64,000 nucleotides of DNA from Mucilaginibacter aquatilis (GCF_009755275.1 NZ_WQLA01000006.1:186001-250000), one strand, 5' to 3'. Shown: positions 35,208 to 43,430, numbered from the stretch's first letter. Notes: generated from the sequence alone by a model not told the origin. Translations and numbers: made by a program.

Positions 35208-36062
35208 CTAGTGCTGTTCAAGCTTAAACTTTTCGAGCAATACTTTCACATCCAGGCTTGAGTGCAATTCATCGTTATCGCTGCTATCTTCCTCGTCGGG
35301 TTCTGATGAAAAGTTGGCAGCGTTATACTTAAATATAGTCCATTCATTATGACTGTATTCCAACGCTGTAAGGCTTTCCACCCAATCACCAGAGTTCAGA
35401 TAAAGAACCGAACCTGCTCCATTTGCAGATTGAATTTGCCGTATCTCAGCATGATGAATATGACCACATATAACATAGTCATAGCCTTTATCTACGGCAA
35501 GGTCTGCAGCGGTTTGTTCAAAATGATTAATAAATTTAACAGCCTCTTTTACTTTACCTTTAATTTTCTGCGAGAAGCTCATCTTTTGCCTGCCTGCCGC
35601 TGTTAAAAACCAGTTTACAACGCTATTAATTATGATGAGCGTATCATAACCTATGGCACCTAACTTAGCAAGCCACTTTGAATGCTGCATGGTAACATCA
35701 AACACATCACCATGAAATATCCATGCCTTTTTATCGCCAACAGGAAGTAGTATTTTATTGAGGAGCTGAAATTTCCCGAGATTGAAATCAGTGAATTTTC
35801 GCAGCATTTCATCATGATTACCGGTAAGATAATATACGGGAATGCCATCGGTTACGAACTTTAAAATACGGCGAACAACCTTCATATGCGCTTCGGGCCA
35901 GTATGATTTACTGAACTGCCATATATCGATAATATCACCGTTTAAAATAACCTGCTTTGGGCGTATGCTTTTAAGGTATTGCAACAACTCTTTGGCGTGG
36001 CAGCCATAAGTACCCAGGTGTACATCTGAAATTACTACAATATCAACTTCGCGCTTTGCCAT
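35208..36062 (-). CDS. UDP-2,3-diacylglucosamine diphosphatase-like metallophosphoesterase
   Basis: A 284-residue calcineurin-type phosphoesterase. Metal motifs in order: VVISDVHLGTYGCHA (9-23), LNGDIIDIWQFSKSY, YYLTGNHDEMLRKFTD, IFHGDVFD and VICGHIHHAEI. The arrangement resembles LpxH/LpxG, which release lipid X in lipid A synthesis, but LpxH proper is shorter; this longer type is common in Bacteroidota. The C-terminus is acidic and Ser-rich. The start ATG at 36062 is 84 bases downstream of a 36-residue ORF on the same strand. Confidence 0.82.
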   Translation of the reverse strand: MAKREVDIVVISDVHLGTYGCHAKELLQYLKSIRPKQVILNGDIIDIWQFSKSYWPEAHMKVVRRILKFVTDGIPVYYLTGNHDEMLRKFTDFNLGKFQLLNKILLPVGDKKAWIFHGDVFDVTMQHSKWLAKLGAIGYDTLIIINSVVNWFLTAAGRQKMSFSQKIKGKVKEAVKFINHFEQTAADLAVDKGYDYVICGHIHHAEIRQIQSANGAGSVLYLNSGDWVESLTALEYSHNEWTIFKYNAANFSSEPDEEDSSDNDELHSSLDVKVLLEKFKLEQH

Positions 36063-36146
36063 GCATACTAAAACATAAGCGTTACTATGTGCTTTTTACA
36101 AAGCACCTGATACAAAGTGTCGGGCCTGCGCGGTATAAAGGATAAG

Positions 36147-36257
36147 TTATTCGTCTTCGTCGTCTTCTCTTACACTAAGTTCATACGGACTTAGGTAAAA
36201 TATGCCAACCAGCAATAACAAACCGCTAACTATCAGGTATGGAAACTCGATATTCAT
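36147..36257 (-). CDS. Small single-span membrane protein (36 residues)
   Basis: A 36-residue ORF with an ATG start and TAA stop on the minus strand. The sequence has one hydrophobic helix (IEFPYLIVSGLLLLVGIFYL) and ends in the strongly acidic tail REDDEDE. The shape, with one helix and a charged cytoplasmic or periplasmic tail, is typical of small membrane regulators, but no family is recognised. It stands alone between DinB and the phosphoesterase. A 7-bp hairpin (36089-36106, GTGCTTT/AAAGCAC) follows it. Confidence 0.5.
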   Translation of the reverse strand: MNIEFPYLIVSGLLLLVGIFYLSPYELSVREDDEDE

Positions 36258-36315
36258 AATAACAGTACAAAATTCAGGTTAAAAAATTATTTTAACGTTA
36301 AGACTGCATTAAATC

Positions 36316-36849
36316 TCAATTAGTTACCTGTGTGGAAAACTTTTTACTTATGCGGTTTAATTGTTTTAAGTGGTGCTGTAAATGTATGCGCGAAAACTTA
36401 AACCATTGCCTTGCATTAAGCATACCAAGGCCAGGATGACTTATTTTAAATTCGTTGGAGGAATGCTGTATTAAAGGCCACACATCATCAATCCTTTTAC
36501 GCATTTTAATGATGAGATTACGCGCCTCTTCTTTAGTAATATTCTTTGTAAGATTTTCTATTACGGCCGGTGCTTTGCGCTTACCAGGCGGGAACTGGCC
36601 TAACAAAAAAAACAGCATACCCTTAAGGTTTAATCCCTTACCAGTATGCACGCCAGTTTTACGACAACATTTTTCGGCAGCAACGGTTGACCCTAGGTTG
36701 GCCTGCATAATATGTGAGTAAACCTCCGCAAATGACCATCCTCCACCGGGTGGTGTTTGATTAAATTGCTCATCCGGAATTGTATCAATTAATTGCCGGT
36801 AATCATCAAGTGCGGCAATAAGCGCTTTATGTTCGGTTGCTAAGTTCAT
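36316..36849 (-). CDS. DinB-like four-helix protein
   Basis: A 177-residue DinB/YfiT-like protein, a four-helix bundle that usually carries a metal through three His. Visible: WSFAEVYSHIMQA with the first His, and FSRIHLQHHLKQLNRI with the His pair near the C-terminus. Members can be thiol transferases or are of unknown role. The start is 3 bases after the DUF1573 gene stop, so it is the last gene of the fulvocin-like operon. This could simply be a passenger. Confidence 0.8.
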   Translation of the reverse strand: MNLATEHKALIAALDDYRQLIDTIPDEQFNQTPPGGGWSFAEVYSHIMQANLGSTVAAEKCCRKTGVHTGKGLNLKGMLFFLLGQFPPGKRKAPAVIENLTKNITKEEARNLIIKMRKRIDDVWPLIQHSSNEFKISHPGLGMLNARQWFKFSRIHLQHHLKQLNRISKKFSTQVTN

Positions 36850-36852
36850 TTC

Positions 36853-37245
36853 TTACTTACAAACAACCATTTTTACAATAAGTGTGTGCAGTTGTGGCTT
36901 TGTATTAGTCCTTACCACAACGCTACGCTCCATGGCGCCAATTGTATTAGCCGCTTTAGGATCAAACACTACCTTGATTACACCTTGCTCATGATAAGCT
37001 ATGGGCTTTGCGGTGTAGGATGGTATTGTACAGGTACAATCGGCAGCAACACTTATCAATTTAAGTTCTTTTTGTCCACCGTTTGTAAAACCGAAAGTTG
37101 CAGTTACCGGCTTTGCATTAAAGTCTATCCTTCCAAGGTCAATTACAGATGACTTGAAGTTAATAACCGGTTCCTCGGGCTTGTTACTGCATCCGCACAA
37201 CACTACTACTATTAAAGTTAAAAACCTAAAGATGTTACGCTTCAT
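36853..37245 (-). CDS. DUF1573 lipoprotein
   Basis: A 130-residue lipoprotein with an Ig-like DUF1573 domain. Lipobox Cys19 is in VVVLCGC. The domain shows VIDLGRIDFNAKPVTATFGF, TNGGQKELKL, and the hallmark ADCTCTIPSY (two Cys) followed by GVIKVVFDPKA. Such proteins are envelope-associated and common in Bacteroidota; the function is unknown. Its ATG overlaps the stop of the preceding membrane-protein gene by 4 bases (ATGA), so translation is coupled. Confidence 0.85.
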   Translation of the reverse strand: MKRNIFRFLTLIVVVLCGCSNKPEEPVINFKSSVIDLGRIDFNAKPVTATFGFTNGGQKELKLISVAADCTCTIPSYTAKPIAYHEQGVIKVVFDPKAANTIGAMERSVVVRTNTKPQLHTLIVKMVVCK

Positions 37246-38150
37246 TTCTTGATCAGGCCAAGTGTTTCATCAGCGTAAGTAATGGCATCGAAACTGTAAA
37301 ATCCGTTTTGTAAACGTATAAACTTGAAGCCCGGACCTACTAATACTTCTCCCGGAAATTTACTTACGCCAATTTGTTGGATTAATTTATCATCAAATAA
37401 ATAGCCATAAATTATAGGGTCGTTCAAATCCGGCTTTATCCGCGCTTTAAATTCATCAAAGCCTTCCAACCTGGCATTGTAAACGTTCACAATTTTAATA
37501 TTGGTGGGTAGTTTAAGAGCAAAGCTTTTTAAAAACTGCGTTTTTATCTGACTCGCAGCGCTGGTGCTATTACCAAAATTAATAATATAGTAATTGCGGC
37601 TATTCCATGCTAAGCGGTGGCCGCCTGTATCAATAAGCTGTTCTTTAAGTTTAGTTAAGGCCTGCGCAGGTGGCCCTTCCACAGCGCTGTTTACTCCCGT
37701 ATAAGCCTCAACGTAAGGATCTTTCATCGCTATGGAACAGATAAAGAAAAGTAACGTAACTGAAACAACAAACGTCATTAACTTTTTTGTCAGGTTAAAT
37801 TCGGAAATTACATAGGCAATTACCTCAGCCGACAAGACTATTAAAGTTTGCAGTGGAAAATGATACGGATACAACACGCCCCAACTGGTGAGCAGTCCCT
37901 TAATGGTTAGCGCTGCTATTGGTACGAATAAAAGGCTGAGGGTAATTTGTGGCTCAATTTTTTTTCCTGTTAGCCAAAGCAATGCTAACGAGGCGGCAAA
38001 ATAAAGCGTAAAAGTCGCCTCAAAACCTAAAGTTCTGCTTTGTAATAATCCGCCTGCAATTAAAAACTGATTAATGGCGGCGACAATACATGCGAAAACA
38101 ATGACAAAAAAAATCAGCGTAGAAATTTTAAGCCCGGTTGATGATGTCAT
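37242..38150 (-). CDS. Five-helix membrane protein with a thioredoxin-like C-terminal domain lacking the Cys pair
   Basis: A 302-residue protein not assigned to a named family. Five hydrophobic helices fall at about 9-32, 42-60, 70-90, 97-118 and 123-142. The C-terminal soluble part (about 170-300) reads like a TlpA/thioredoxin fold: NYYIINFG (187-193), then STSAASQ (195-201) where the active-site motif WCxxC is expected, and VSKFPGEVLVGPGFKF (262-277) with Pro266 where the cis-Pro loop would be. The positions of both cysteines are Ser197 and Ser200. It lies between the fulvocin-like lipoprotein (9-base gap) and DUF1573 (4-base overlap). Confidence 0.6.
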   Translation of the reverse strand: MTSSTGLKISTLIFFVIVFACIVAAINQFLIAGGLLQSRTLGFEATFTLYFAASLALLWLTGKKIEPQITLSLLFVPIAALTIKGLLTSWGVLYPYHFPLQTLIVLSAEVIAYVISEFNLTKKLMTFVVSVTLLFFICSIAMKDPYVEAYTGVNSAVEGPPAQALTKLKEQLIDTGGHRLAWNSRNYYIINFGNSTSAASQIKTQFLKSFALKLPTNIKIVNVYNARLEGFDEFKARIKPDLNDPIIYGYLFDDKLIQQIGVSKFPGEVLVGPGFKFIRLQNGFYSFDAITYADETLGLIKK

Positions 38151-38159
38151 AACAACTTA

Positions 38160-38837
38160 CTATCCTTCGTCTTCATGCTGTTCTTCGGCCATTACCAGAG
38201 AGCACTTTCCGTTACATTCGTAAATTAAAAAAGTACCACAGTAGCCGTTAGCTGTACAACCTTCAACCCTTAAACAATCGCCCTGGCTGCCACACCAGTC
38301 ACTTATCACGCTACATCCGCATCCGCTTCCTAAAACAGTTTTATAGCTAAGGCTTAAATTATTGGAGTTTGATTTTCCTAAACCAACAAATACTTCTTTG
38401 TCAAATTTAGCAACATCACTTATAAGGTAGCGTAACTGCGCCTGGGTAAACACTTTAGTAGCCTTAATTTTCCACTCATCAAAAAATGCCGATTGTCCGT
38501 AACGTTCAGTTTTTGACGTAAACAGCAATACGTTCAACTTTGCAACAGCCTGTTTAAATAAACCAGCTTGCTCGCTATTAAGTACACCTGAATTAAGAAT
38601 TGCCTGGCTACGTTCGGCCCAAACAGTATAACGTTCGGTGCCGCTTAGTATATCTGTGTAAGCTGCTTTACGTTCTGTATAAGAACTTAAAGTGACTACT
38701 TCGTTGATTAACGCTTTGTCAACAACCGATACACCTGTTGTTTCCTGATCTGGCTGCGAAGAAGATTGTTCTTTTTTGCAAGACATGAAGGCGCATAAAA
38801 ACGCGCAAATTGTGATAGTAAGTAGCTTTGTTTTCAT
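38160..38837 (-). CDS. Fulvocin C-related Cys-rich lipoprotein
   Basis: A 225-residue lipoprotein (lipobox AFMSC, Cys20; ATG at 38837, not the TTG two codons upstream). The middle (about 40-160) is helical and shows no clear motif. The C-terminal module holds exactly eight Cys at 173, 175, 182, 188, 194, 200, 208 and 212. It opens CGCSVISDWC, nearly superposable on the CSCSTASDYC pattern I recall for the myxobacterial bacteriocin fulvocin C. An acidic tail follows. Known family name: bacteriocin fulvocin C-related protein; whether it kills anything is unknown. It leads a four-gene operon. Confidence 0.75.
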   Translation of the reverse strand: MKTKLLTITICAFLCAFMSCKKEQSSSQPDQETTGVSVVDKALINEVVTLSSYTERKAAYTDILSGTERYTVWAERSQAILNSGVLNSEQAGLFKQAVAKLNVLLFTSKTERYGQSAFFDEWKIKATKVFTQAQLRYLISDVAKFDKEVFVGLGKSNSNNLSLSYKTVLGSGCGCSVISDWCGSQGDCLRVEGCTANGYCGTFLIYECNGKCSLVMAEEQHEDEG

Positions 38838-38863
38838 GACCAAGATTTTATTATTGGTTAAAA

Positions 38864-38871
38864 TAAATGTA
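38864..38871 (-). promoter_or_regulatory. Near-consensus -7 element of the fulvocin-like operon
   Basis: TACATTTA on the minus strand differs from TAnnTTTG in the last base and lies 26 bases before the ATG. The surrounding 60 bases are unusually A+T rich. Confidence 0.35.
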
Positions 38872-38889
38872 AGATATTTTTTACAACTA

Positions 38890-39585
38890 TTATAATATAT
38901 TTCTTAATTCATTTAAGCTGAAAATTTGCATCGGTACATCAGCGGGCTTACTGACTTCCAACGGGTTAAAGTAAATAGCATCTATACCAAAATTAAGCGC
39001 ACCATATACGTCGGCTTCCAGGCTGTCGCCTATCATTACACACTCATCCTTGTTTGCTCCGCTTAACTGCAGGGCATATTCAAAAATGCCCTTATGAGGT
39101 TTATTTATACCCACCAGTTCACTTATTATTACGTTTTGAAAATAGGTTTCCAAGCCGGTGCCTGATACTTTTTGCCTTGTCGCACTTTCAAAACCATTTG
39201 ATATGATATGGAGTGTATATTTACTTTGAAGATAGGAAAGCGTTTCGTGTGCGTAAGGGAACAAATTGGTTTTTGTAGGGCATAGCTCTACATACGCATC
39301 TTCAAAAGCTTCGGGTATGGCGTCGGGTTGTAAGCCCATATCAGTAAATGTTTTCCTGAAACGCGTTTGGCGTAACGTTTCTTTGTCAATTTTACCTAAA
39401 TGATAATCTGTCCATAAAGCATGGTTGTTGCGGGTGTAGGTAGCTATAAAATCTTTTGCTGAAGTAATGCCTAAATCTTCAAGCTTATGCAGCACAAATA
39501 GTTCCTGTAGTGTTTCATCGGCATTGCGGTCAAAATCCCAGAGTGTATGATCGAGGTCAAAAAAAATATGCGAGTAACGTTTCAT
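38890..39585 (-). CDS. YjjG-family HAD nucleotidase
   Basis: A haloacid dehalogenase-type phosphatase (231 residues) of the YjjG noncanonical pyrimidine nucleotidase group. The nucleophile motif is HIFFDLDHTLWDFD, HAD motif II is IISNGFE, and motifs III/IV are VGINKPHKGIFEYAL and CVMIGDSLEADVYGAL. ATG 39585 is the start; the frame stays open upstream only to a TTG. It removes phosphate from modified nucleoside monophosphates in other bacteria. It lies 51 bases upstream of the fulvocin-like promoter region on the same strand. Confidence 0.88.
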   Translation of the reverse strand: MKRYSHIFFDLDHTLWDFDRNADETLQELFVLHKLEDLGITSAKDFIATYTRNNHALWTDYHLGKIDKETLRQTRFRKTFTDMGLQPDAIPEAFEDAYVELCPTKTNLFPYAHETLSYLQSKYTLHIISNGFESATRQKVSGTGLETYFQNVIISELVGINKPHKGIFEYALQLSGANKDECVMIGDSLEADVYGALNFGIDAIYFNPLEVSKPADVPMQIFSLNELRNIL

Positions 39586-39700
39586 AATAATAAGGTGCAA
39601 TGCTTAAGCGCGTAAATATATGAAGCTGTTAAGCGATTGAAAGTGCAATGTTACCTCAACCAATATTTATTTGATATGTTGTAAGTGCAAAACATTTAAT

Positions 39701-39955
39701 ATGCATTTACTAACAAAAACCATTAAAGCAAATATAGCCGAAGCTACCGGAGCAAAAGCAACAGGTGCATTAGCTATAGGTGCTGCAGCACTGGGTGCTT
39801 TTGCAATTGGAGCCCTGTCTGTTGATGCAGTAGCCATAGGCGCCCTTGCCATCGGAAAAGTATCTATAAAACGTATGGTAATTAAAAACCTTGAGGTTGA
39901 TACGCTTACAGTGAATAAACTTACAATAAAGGAAAAAGCTGTTAATCAAGAGTAA
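39701..39955 (+). CDS. Pentapeptide-type repeat protein (84 residues)
   Basis: An 84-residue protein whose residues 15-79 split into thirteen exact five-residue units with a hydrophobic residue at position 2 and usually another at position 5: ATGAK, ATGAL, AIGAA, ALGAF, AIGAL, SVDAV, AIGAL, AIGKV, SIKRM, VIKNL, EVDTL, TVNKL, TIKEK. The first half is Gly/Ala rich and membrane-like, the second half charged. The spacing suggests a beta-helix. No signal peptide is obvious. Similar AIGRLAI-type proteins occur in many bacteria but have no function. It is convergent with upp (11-base gap). Confidence 0.75.
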   Translation: MHLLTKTIKANIAEATGAKATGALAIGAAALGAFAIGALSVDAVAIGALAIGKVSIKRMVIKNLEVDTLTVNKLTIKEKAVNQE

Positions 39956-39966
39956 GCATAGAAAAA

Positions 39967-40611
39967 TTAAATTTTTTCGCCAAAAGCCAGGTCGCCTGCA
40001 TCACCCAAGCCGGGTACGATGTATGATTTGGTCGTCATTTCCTCGTCTACAGCACCAATCCATAAATTTGCCATTGGTAAATGAGCACGTACATGTTCTA
40101 CGCCTTCGGCACTTGCAATTACAGCTGCAATATGCAAAGCCGCAATATTATACTGGACTAATAACTCTTTGCAAACCTGTACAACACTCTGCCCTGTTGC
40201 CAGCATGGTATCACACAAAATAAACGTCTTACCTTCCAAATCAGGCGTTGATATATGTTCAATATCAATTACAAAGCTGCCGTTTTTTTGCGTTTTACGA
40301 TGAGCCGTAACAAAAGCCGACGCCGCCTGATCATAAACATTCATAAACCCTTGGTGAAATGGCAGCCCGGCACGTAAAATTGTTCCAAGCACAGGATGCT
40401 CTACCGGAACATTAATTTGCGCTATACCCAGTGGTGTTTGTACCTCGACACCAATATAATTCAACTGTTTGCTAATCTCATAAGCCAGCGCTTCGCCAAT
40501 ACGCTCCTGGTTACGCCTGAAACGCATACGGTCAGTCTGCACTTCGCTATCCCGCAGTTCGGCAAGGTATTGGTTGCAAATGGAGTTGGTGTGGTTGAGT
40601 ATAAACAGCAT
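39967..40611 (-). CDS. upp: Uracil phosphoribosyltransferase
   Basis: Salvage enzyme converting uracil and PRPP to UMP (214 residues). The PRPP-binding loop is ILCDTMLATGQSVVQVC, uracil-binding C-terminal GLGDAGDLAFGEKI, and the N-terminal LRDSEVQTDRMRFRRN and GTILRAGLPFHQGF segments are typical. It is divergent from uvrB with a 184-base gap. Confidence 0.95.
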   Translation of the reverse strand: MLFILNHTNSICNQYLAELRDSEVQTDRMRFRRNQERIGEALAYEISKQLNYIGVEVQTPLGIAQINVPVEHPVLGTILRAGLPFHQGFMNVYDQAASAFVTAHRKTQKNGSFVIDIEHISTPDLEGKTFILCDTMLATGQSVVQVCKELLVQYNIAALHIAAVIASAEGVEHVRAHLPMANLWIGAVDEEMTTKSYIVPGLGDAGDLAFGEKI

Positions 40612-40703
40612 GGTGGCGGTAAGCGTTTAATGCAAATGATTGGATGAGTGTAATAGTGTTGTCTTCTTTACAAAGAAACTATTTATGCCCAATAAACGTT
40701 TGG

Positions 40704-40711
40704 TATATTTG
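40704..40711 (+). promoter_or_regulatory. -7 promoter element before uvrB
   Basis: TATATTTG matches TAnnTTTG, 84 bases before the uvrB ATG. The leader contains a 6-bp hairpin ACGCAC/GTGCGT (40718-40723 with 40735-40740) a few bases after the likely transcription start. Confidence 0.5.
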
Positions 40712-40795
40712 AATTTTACGCACCACTTTATGTTGTGCGTTGTGCCTTTCAATTATTAAATTAAACTTACTCTTCCTTCAGGACGTTAGTAGCTT

Positions 40796-42817
40796 ATGGA
40801 TTTTAAAATAAATTCACATTATGTACCCACCGGCGATCAGCCCAATGCAATTAAACAGTTGGTTGAAGGTGTTGAAACTGGTGAAAATTACCAAACTCTT
40901 TTGGGGGTTACAGGTTCGGGTAAAACATTTACCATAGCCAACGTTATTGAGCAAACTCAAAAGCCTACGCTTATACTCAGCCACAACAAAACGCTGGCCG
41001 CTCAGTTGTATGGCGAGTTCAAGCAGTTTTTTCCTGAAAATGCGGTAAATTACTTTGTTTCGTATTACGACTACTATCAACCTGAAGCATTTATACCTTC
41101 TTCAAATACTTATATAGAGAAGGACTTACAGATAAACGACGAAATTGAAAAGCTACGCTTGCGCACCACATCGGCATTAATGTCGGGGCGGCGTGACGTT
41201 ATTGTGGTATCATCCATTTCCTGTATATATGGTATGGGTAACCCCGAAGACTTTACCAATTCCATATTTAAATTTGCTGTGGGCACCCGCATAAGCCGTA
41301 ATGCGTTTTTACACCGTTTGGTTGAAATATTATATGCCCGCACCACAGCCGAATTTAAACGCGGTACTTTTAGAGTAAAAGGTGATACGGTTGACATTTA
41401 CCCTGCTTACCTTGATTATGCTTACCGTATAATTTTTTACGGCGATGATATTGAAGAGTTAAGCAGCTTTGATCCGCAAACGGGCAAAACGCTCGAAAAA
41501 ATGCAGAACATGGTTCTGTTTCCGGCCACGTTATATGTCGCTCCGCGAGACAGGTTTACCAGCAGTATATGGGCAATACAAGAGGAACTTGAACTGCGTA
41601 AAAACCAATTTATTGAAGATAAACGATTTTTAGAAGCCAAGCGCCTCGAAGAGCGGGTAAATTACGATTTGGAGATGATACGTGAACTGGGCTACTGCTC
41701 AGGTATTGAGAATTATTCGCGATTTTTTGACGGTCGCAAGCCCGGTATGCGTCCCTTCTGTTTGTTAGATTACTTTCCTGATGATTACCTGATGGTAATT
41801 GACGAAAGCCATGTAACCGTGCCGCAGGTTCGCGCTATGTACGGCGGCGACCGTTCTCGTAAAGTATCTTTAGTTGAATACGGCTTCCGCTTGCCGGCAG
41901 CTATGGATAACAGGCCACTTAACTTTGAAGAATTTGAACGCCTTGCACCACAAACTATTTACGTGAGCGCAACACCCGGAGATTTTGAGTTGGAAAAATC
42001 GGGCGGTGTAGTAGTTGAACAGGTGATACGGCCAACGGGGTTGTTAGATCCAGTTATCGAAATTCGCCCTATAATTAACCAGGTTGACGACCTGCTTGAT
42101 GAAGTAGATAAAACCATTAAACTAGGTGACCGTATATTGGTTACAACGCTTACCAAACGTATGGCCGAAGAGCTGGCTAAATACATGGACCGCCTTGGCA
42201 TCAAATGCCGTTACATACACTCAGAGGTTAAAACGCTTGAACGTGTTGAAATTTTACGCGGTTTACGCCTGGGCGAGTTTGATGTACTCATAGGCATTAA
42301 CTTACTTCGTGAAGGTTTAGACTTACCCGAAGTATCATTGGTGGCCATATTGGATGCTGATAAGGAAGGCTTTCTCCGTTCAGAACGTTCGCTTATACAA
42401 ACAATTGGTCGTGCCGCACGGAACGACCGTGGACGGGTAATTATGTATGCCGATACTATTACCGAAAGTATGCGTGTTACTATTGACGAAACTACCCGCC
42501 GCAGGGAAAGACAGGTTGCTTACAATGCGGAACATGGCATTGTACCTAAAACGGTTGGAAAATCAAAAGAAGCTATCATCGAGCAAACTTCTGTTGTTGA
42601 CTTTAAAGGCGGCGTTCAGCGTGCCTACGTTGAGGCGGAGGAAGTTTCAATAGCTGCCGACCCTATTGTACAATACATGAGCAAGCCTGAACTGAAAAAG
42701 GCCATTGATAACACTAAAAAAGATATGATGGCCGCCGCTAAGGACATGGACTTTTTACTTGCCGCAAAACTACGCGACGAGATGTTTGCACTTGAAAAAA
42801 TGCTTAGCGAGAAATAG
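40796..42817 (+). CDS. uvrB: Excinuclease ABC subunit B
   Basis: Damage-recognition helicase-like subunit of nucleotide excision repair (673 residues). The Walker A box is GVTGSGKTFT at 38-47; the beta-hairpin region YYDYYQPEAFIPSSNTYIEK follows. Helicase motifs such as DESHVTVPQ and the C-terminal RAARNDRGRVIMYAD are intact, and the UVR domain (AAKLRDEMFALEKML) ends the protein. The length is normal. It has a promoter element of its own. Confidence 0.97.
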   Translation: MDFKINSHYVPTGDQPNAIKQLVEGVETGENYQTLLGVTGSGKTFTIANVIEQTQKPTLILSHNKTLAAQLYGEFKQFFPENAVNYFVSYYDYYQPEAFIPSSNTYIEKDLQINDEIEKLRLRTTSALMSGRRDVIVVSSISCIYGMGNPEDFTNSIFKFAVGTRISRNAFLHRLVEILYARTTAEFKRGTFRVKGDTVDIYPAYLDYAYRIIFYGDDIEELSSFDPQTGKTLEKMQNMVLFPATLYVAPRDRFTSSIWAIQEELELRKNQFIEDKRFLEAKRLEERVNYDLEMIRELGYCSGIENYSRFFDGRKPGMRPFCLLDYFPDDYLMVIDESHVTVPQVRAMYGGDRSRKVSLVEYGFRLPAAMDNRPLNFEEFERLAPQTIYVSATPGDFELEKSGGVVVEQVIRPTGLLDPVIEIRPIINQVDDLLDEVDKTIKLGDRILVTTLTKRMAEELAKYMDRLGIKCRYIHSEVKTLERVEILRGLRLGEFDVLIGINLLREGLDLPEVSLVAILDADKEGFLRSERSLIQTIGRAARNDRGRVIMYADTITESMRVTIDETTRRRERQVAYNAEHGIVPKTVGKSKEAIIEQTSVVDFKGGVQRAYVEAEEVSIAADPIVQYMSKPELKKAIDNTKKDMMAAAKDMDFLLAAKLRDEMFALEKMLSEK

Positions 42818-42820
42818 CTT

Positions 42821-42921
42821 TTTGAACCGGAATTGGATTAATGAGTGATTGATTAGGTTTAACAAAATACCTGAAAGGCTTATTATAGAAACACACAAAT
42901 CGCATCCAATTCCGGTTTAAA
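42821..42921. repeat. 101-bp element with 14-18 bp terminal inverted repeats
   Basis: The perfect 14-base arms AACCGGAATTGGAT (42825-42838) and ATCCAATTCCGGTT (42904-42917) enclose 65 bases; allowing a G-T pair the match extends to 18 bases on each side. It starts 4 bases after the uvrB stop. No direct target duplication and no ORF is seen. It could be a MITE-like element or a structured 3' region. Confidence 0.6.
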
Positions 42922-43019
42922 CTCACATTGCTGTTTAAACAAGCGCAAACAAATACGCCGCAATAATCCTTTTATGGGTATAATTAGATACGAATACATC
43001 AACTATAACCATAATTACC

Positions 43020-43430
43020 ATGAAAAACGCATTAGCATCAGGATTAATCATAGGAATATTAAGCGGCTTATGGCTCTTCATCATGCGCTGGGCAGGTTAC
43101 ACAACCTTTAACGACCAGGTATCGCCAATTGAATATATTTCAATAAGTATTCCAATTATTGGTGTATTTTTAGGACTTAAAGCCTACCGCGACCAGGACT
43201 TAGGCGGAAGATTGAGCTTTTTAGAAGGCTTGGTGCAAAGTTTAAAAATATTACTTATTGGCGGTGTAATTGCCGGTTTTATAGGTGTAATATACGTTAA
43301 CTACGTTGAAGCGGAGCACAACTTCCGTGACTTTTCGGGCCGCTTGTTTGGCGCGTTACTTATAGGTGTTTTATCTGCCCTTGCAGCATCGCTGTTGTTA
43401 ATGAATAAATCAGGCCGATCTGTTGACTAA
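43020..43430 (+). CDS. DUF4199 family membrane protein
   Basis: A 136-residue protein with four hydrophobic helices at about 5-25, 40-56, 78-98 and 110-128. It carries the DUF4199-like text GLWLFIMRWAGYT and LGLKAYRDQDLGGRLSFLEG, typical of Bacteroidota. Function unknown. It is the first of a run of short membrane protein genes that overlap or nearly touch; the next gene starts inside its last codons. Confidence 0.8.
   Translation: MKNALASGLIIGILSGLWLFIMRWAGYTTFNDQVSPIEYISISIPIIGVFLGLKAYRDQDLGGRLSFLEGLVQSLKILLIGGVIAGFIGVIYVNYVEAEHNFRDFSGRLFGALLIGVLSALAASLLLMNKSGRSVD

Noticed and set aside
36089..36106. Hairpin GTGCTTT/AAAGCAC as terminator of the 36-residue ORF
   Set aside because: Weak 7-bp stem with no T-run; only mentioned within the ORF entry.
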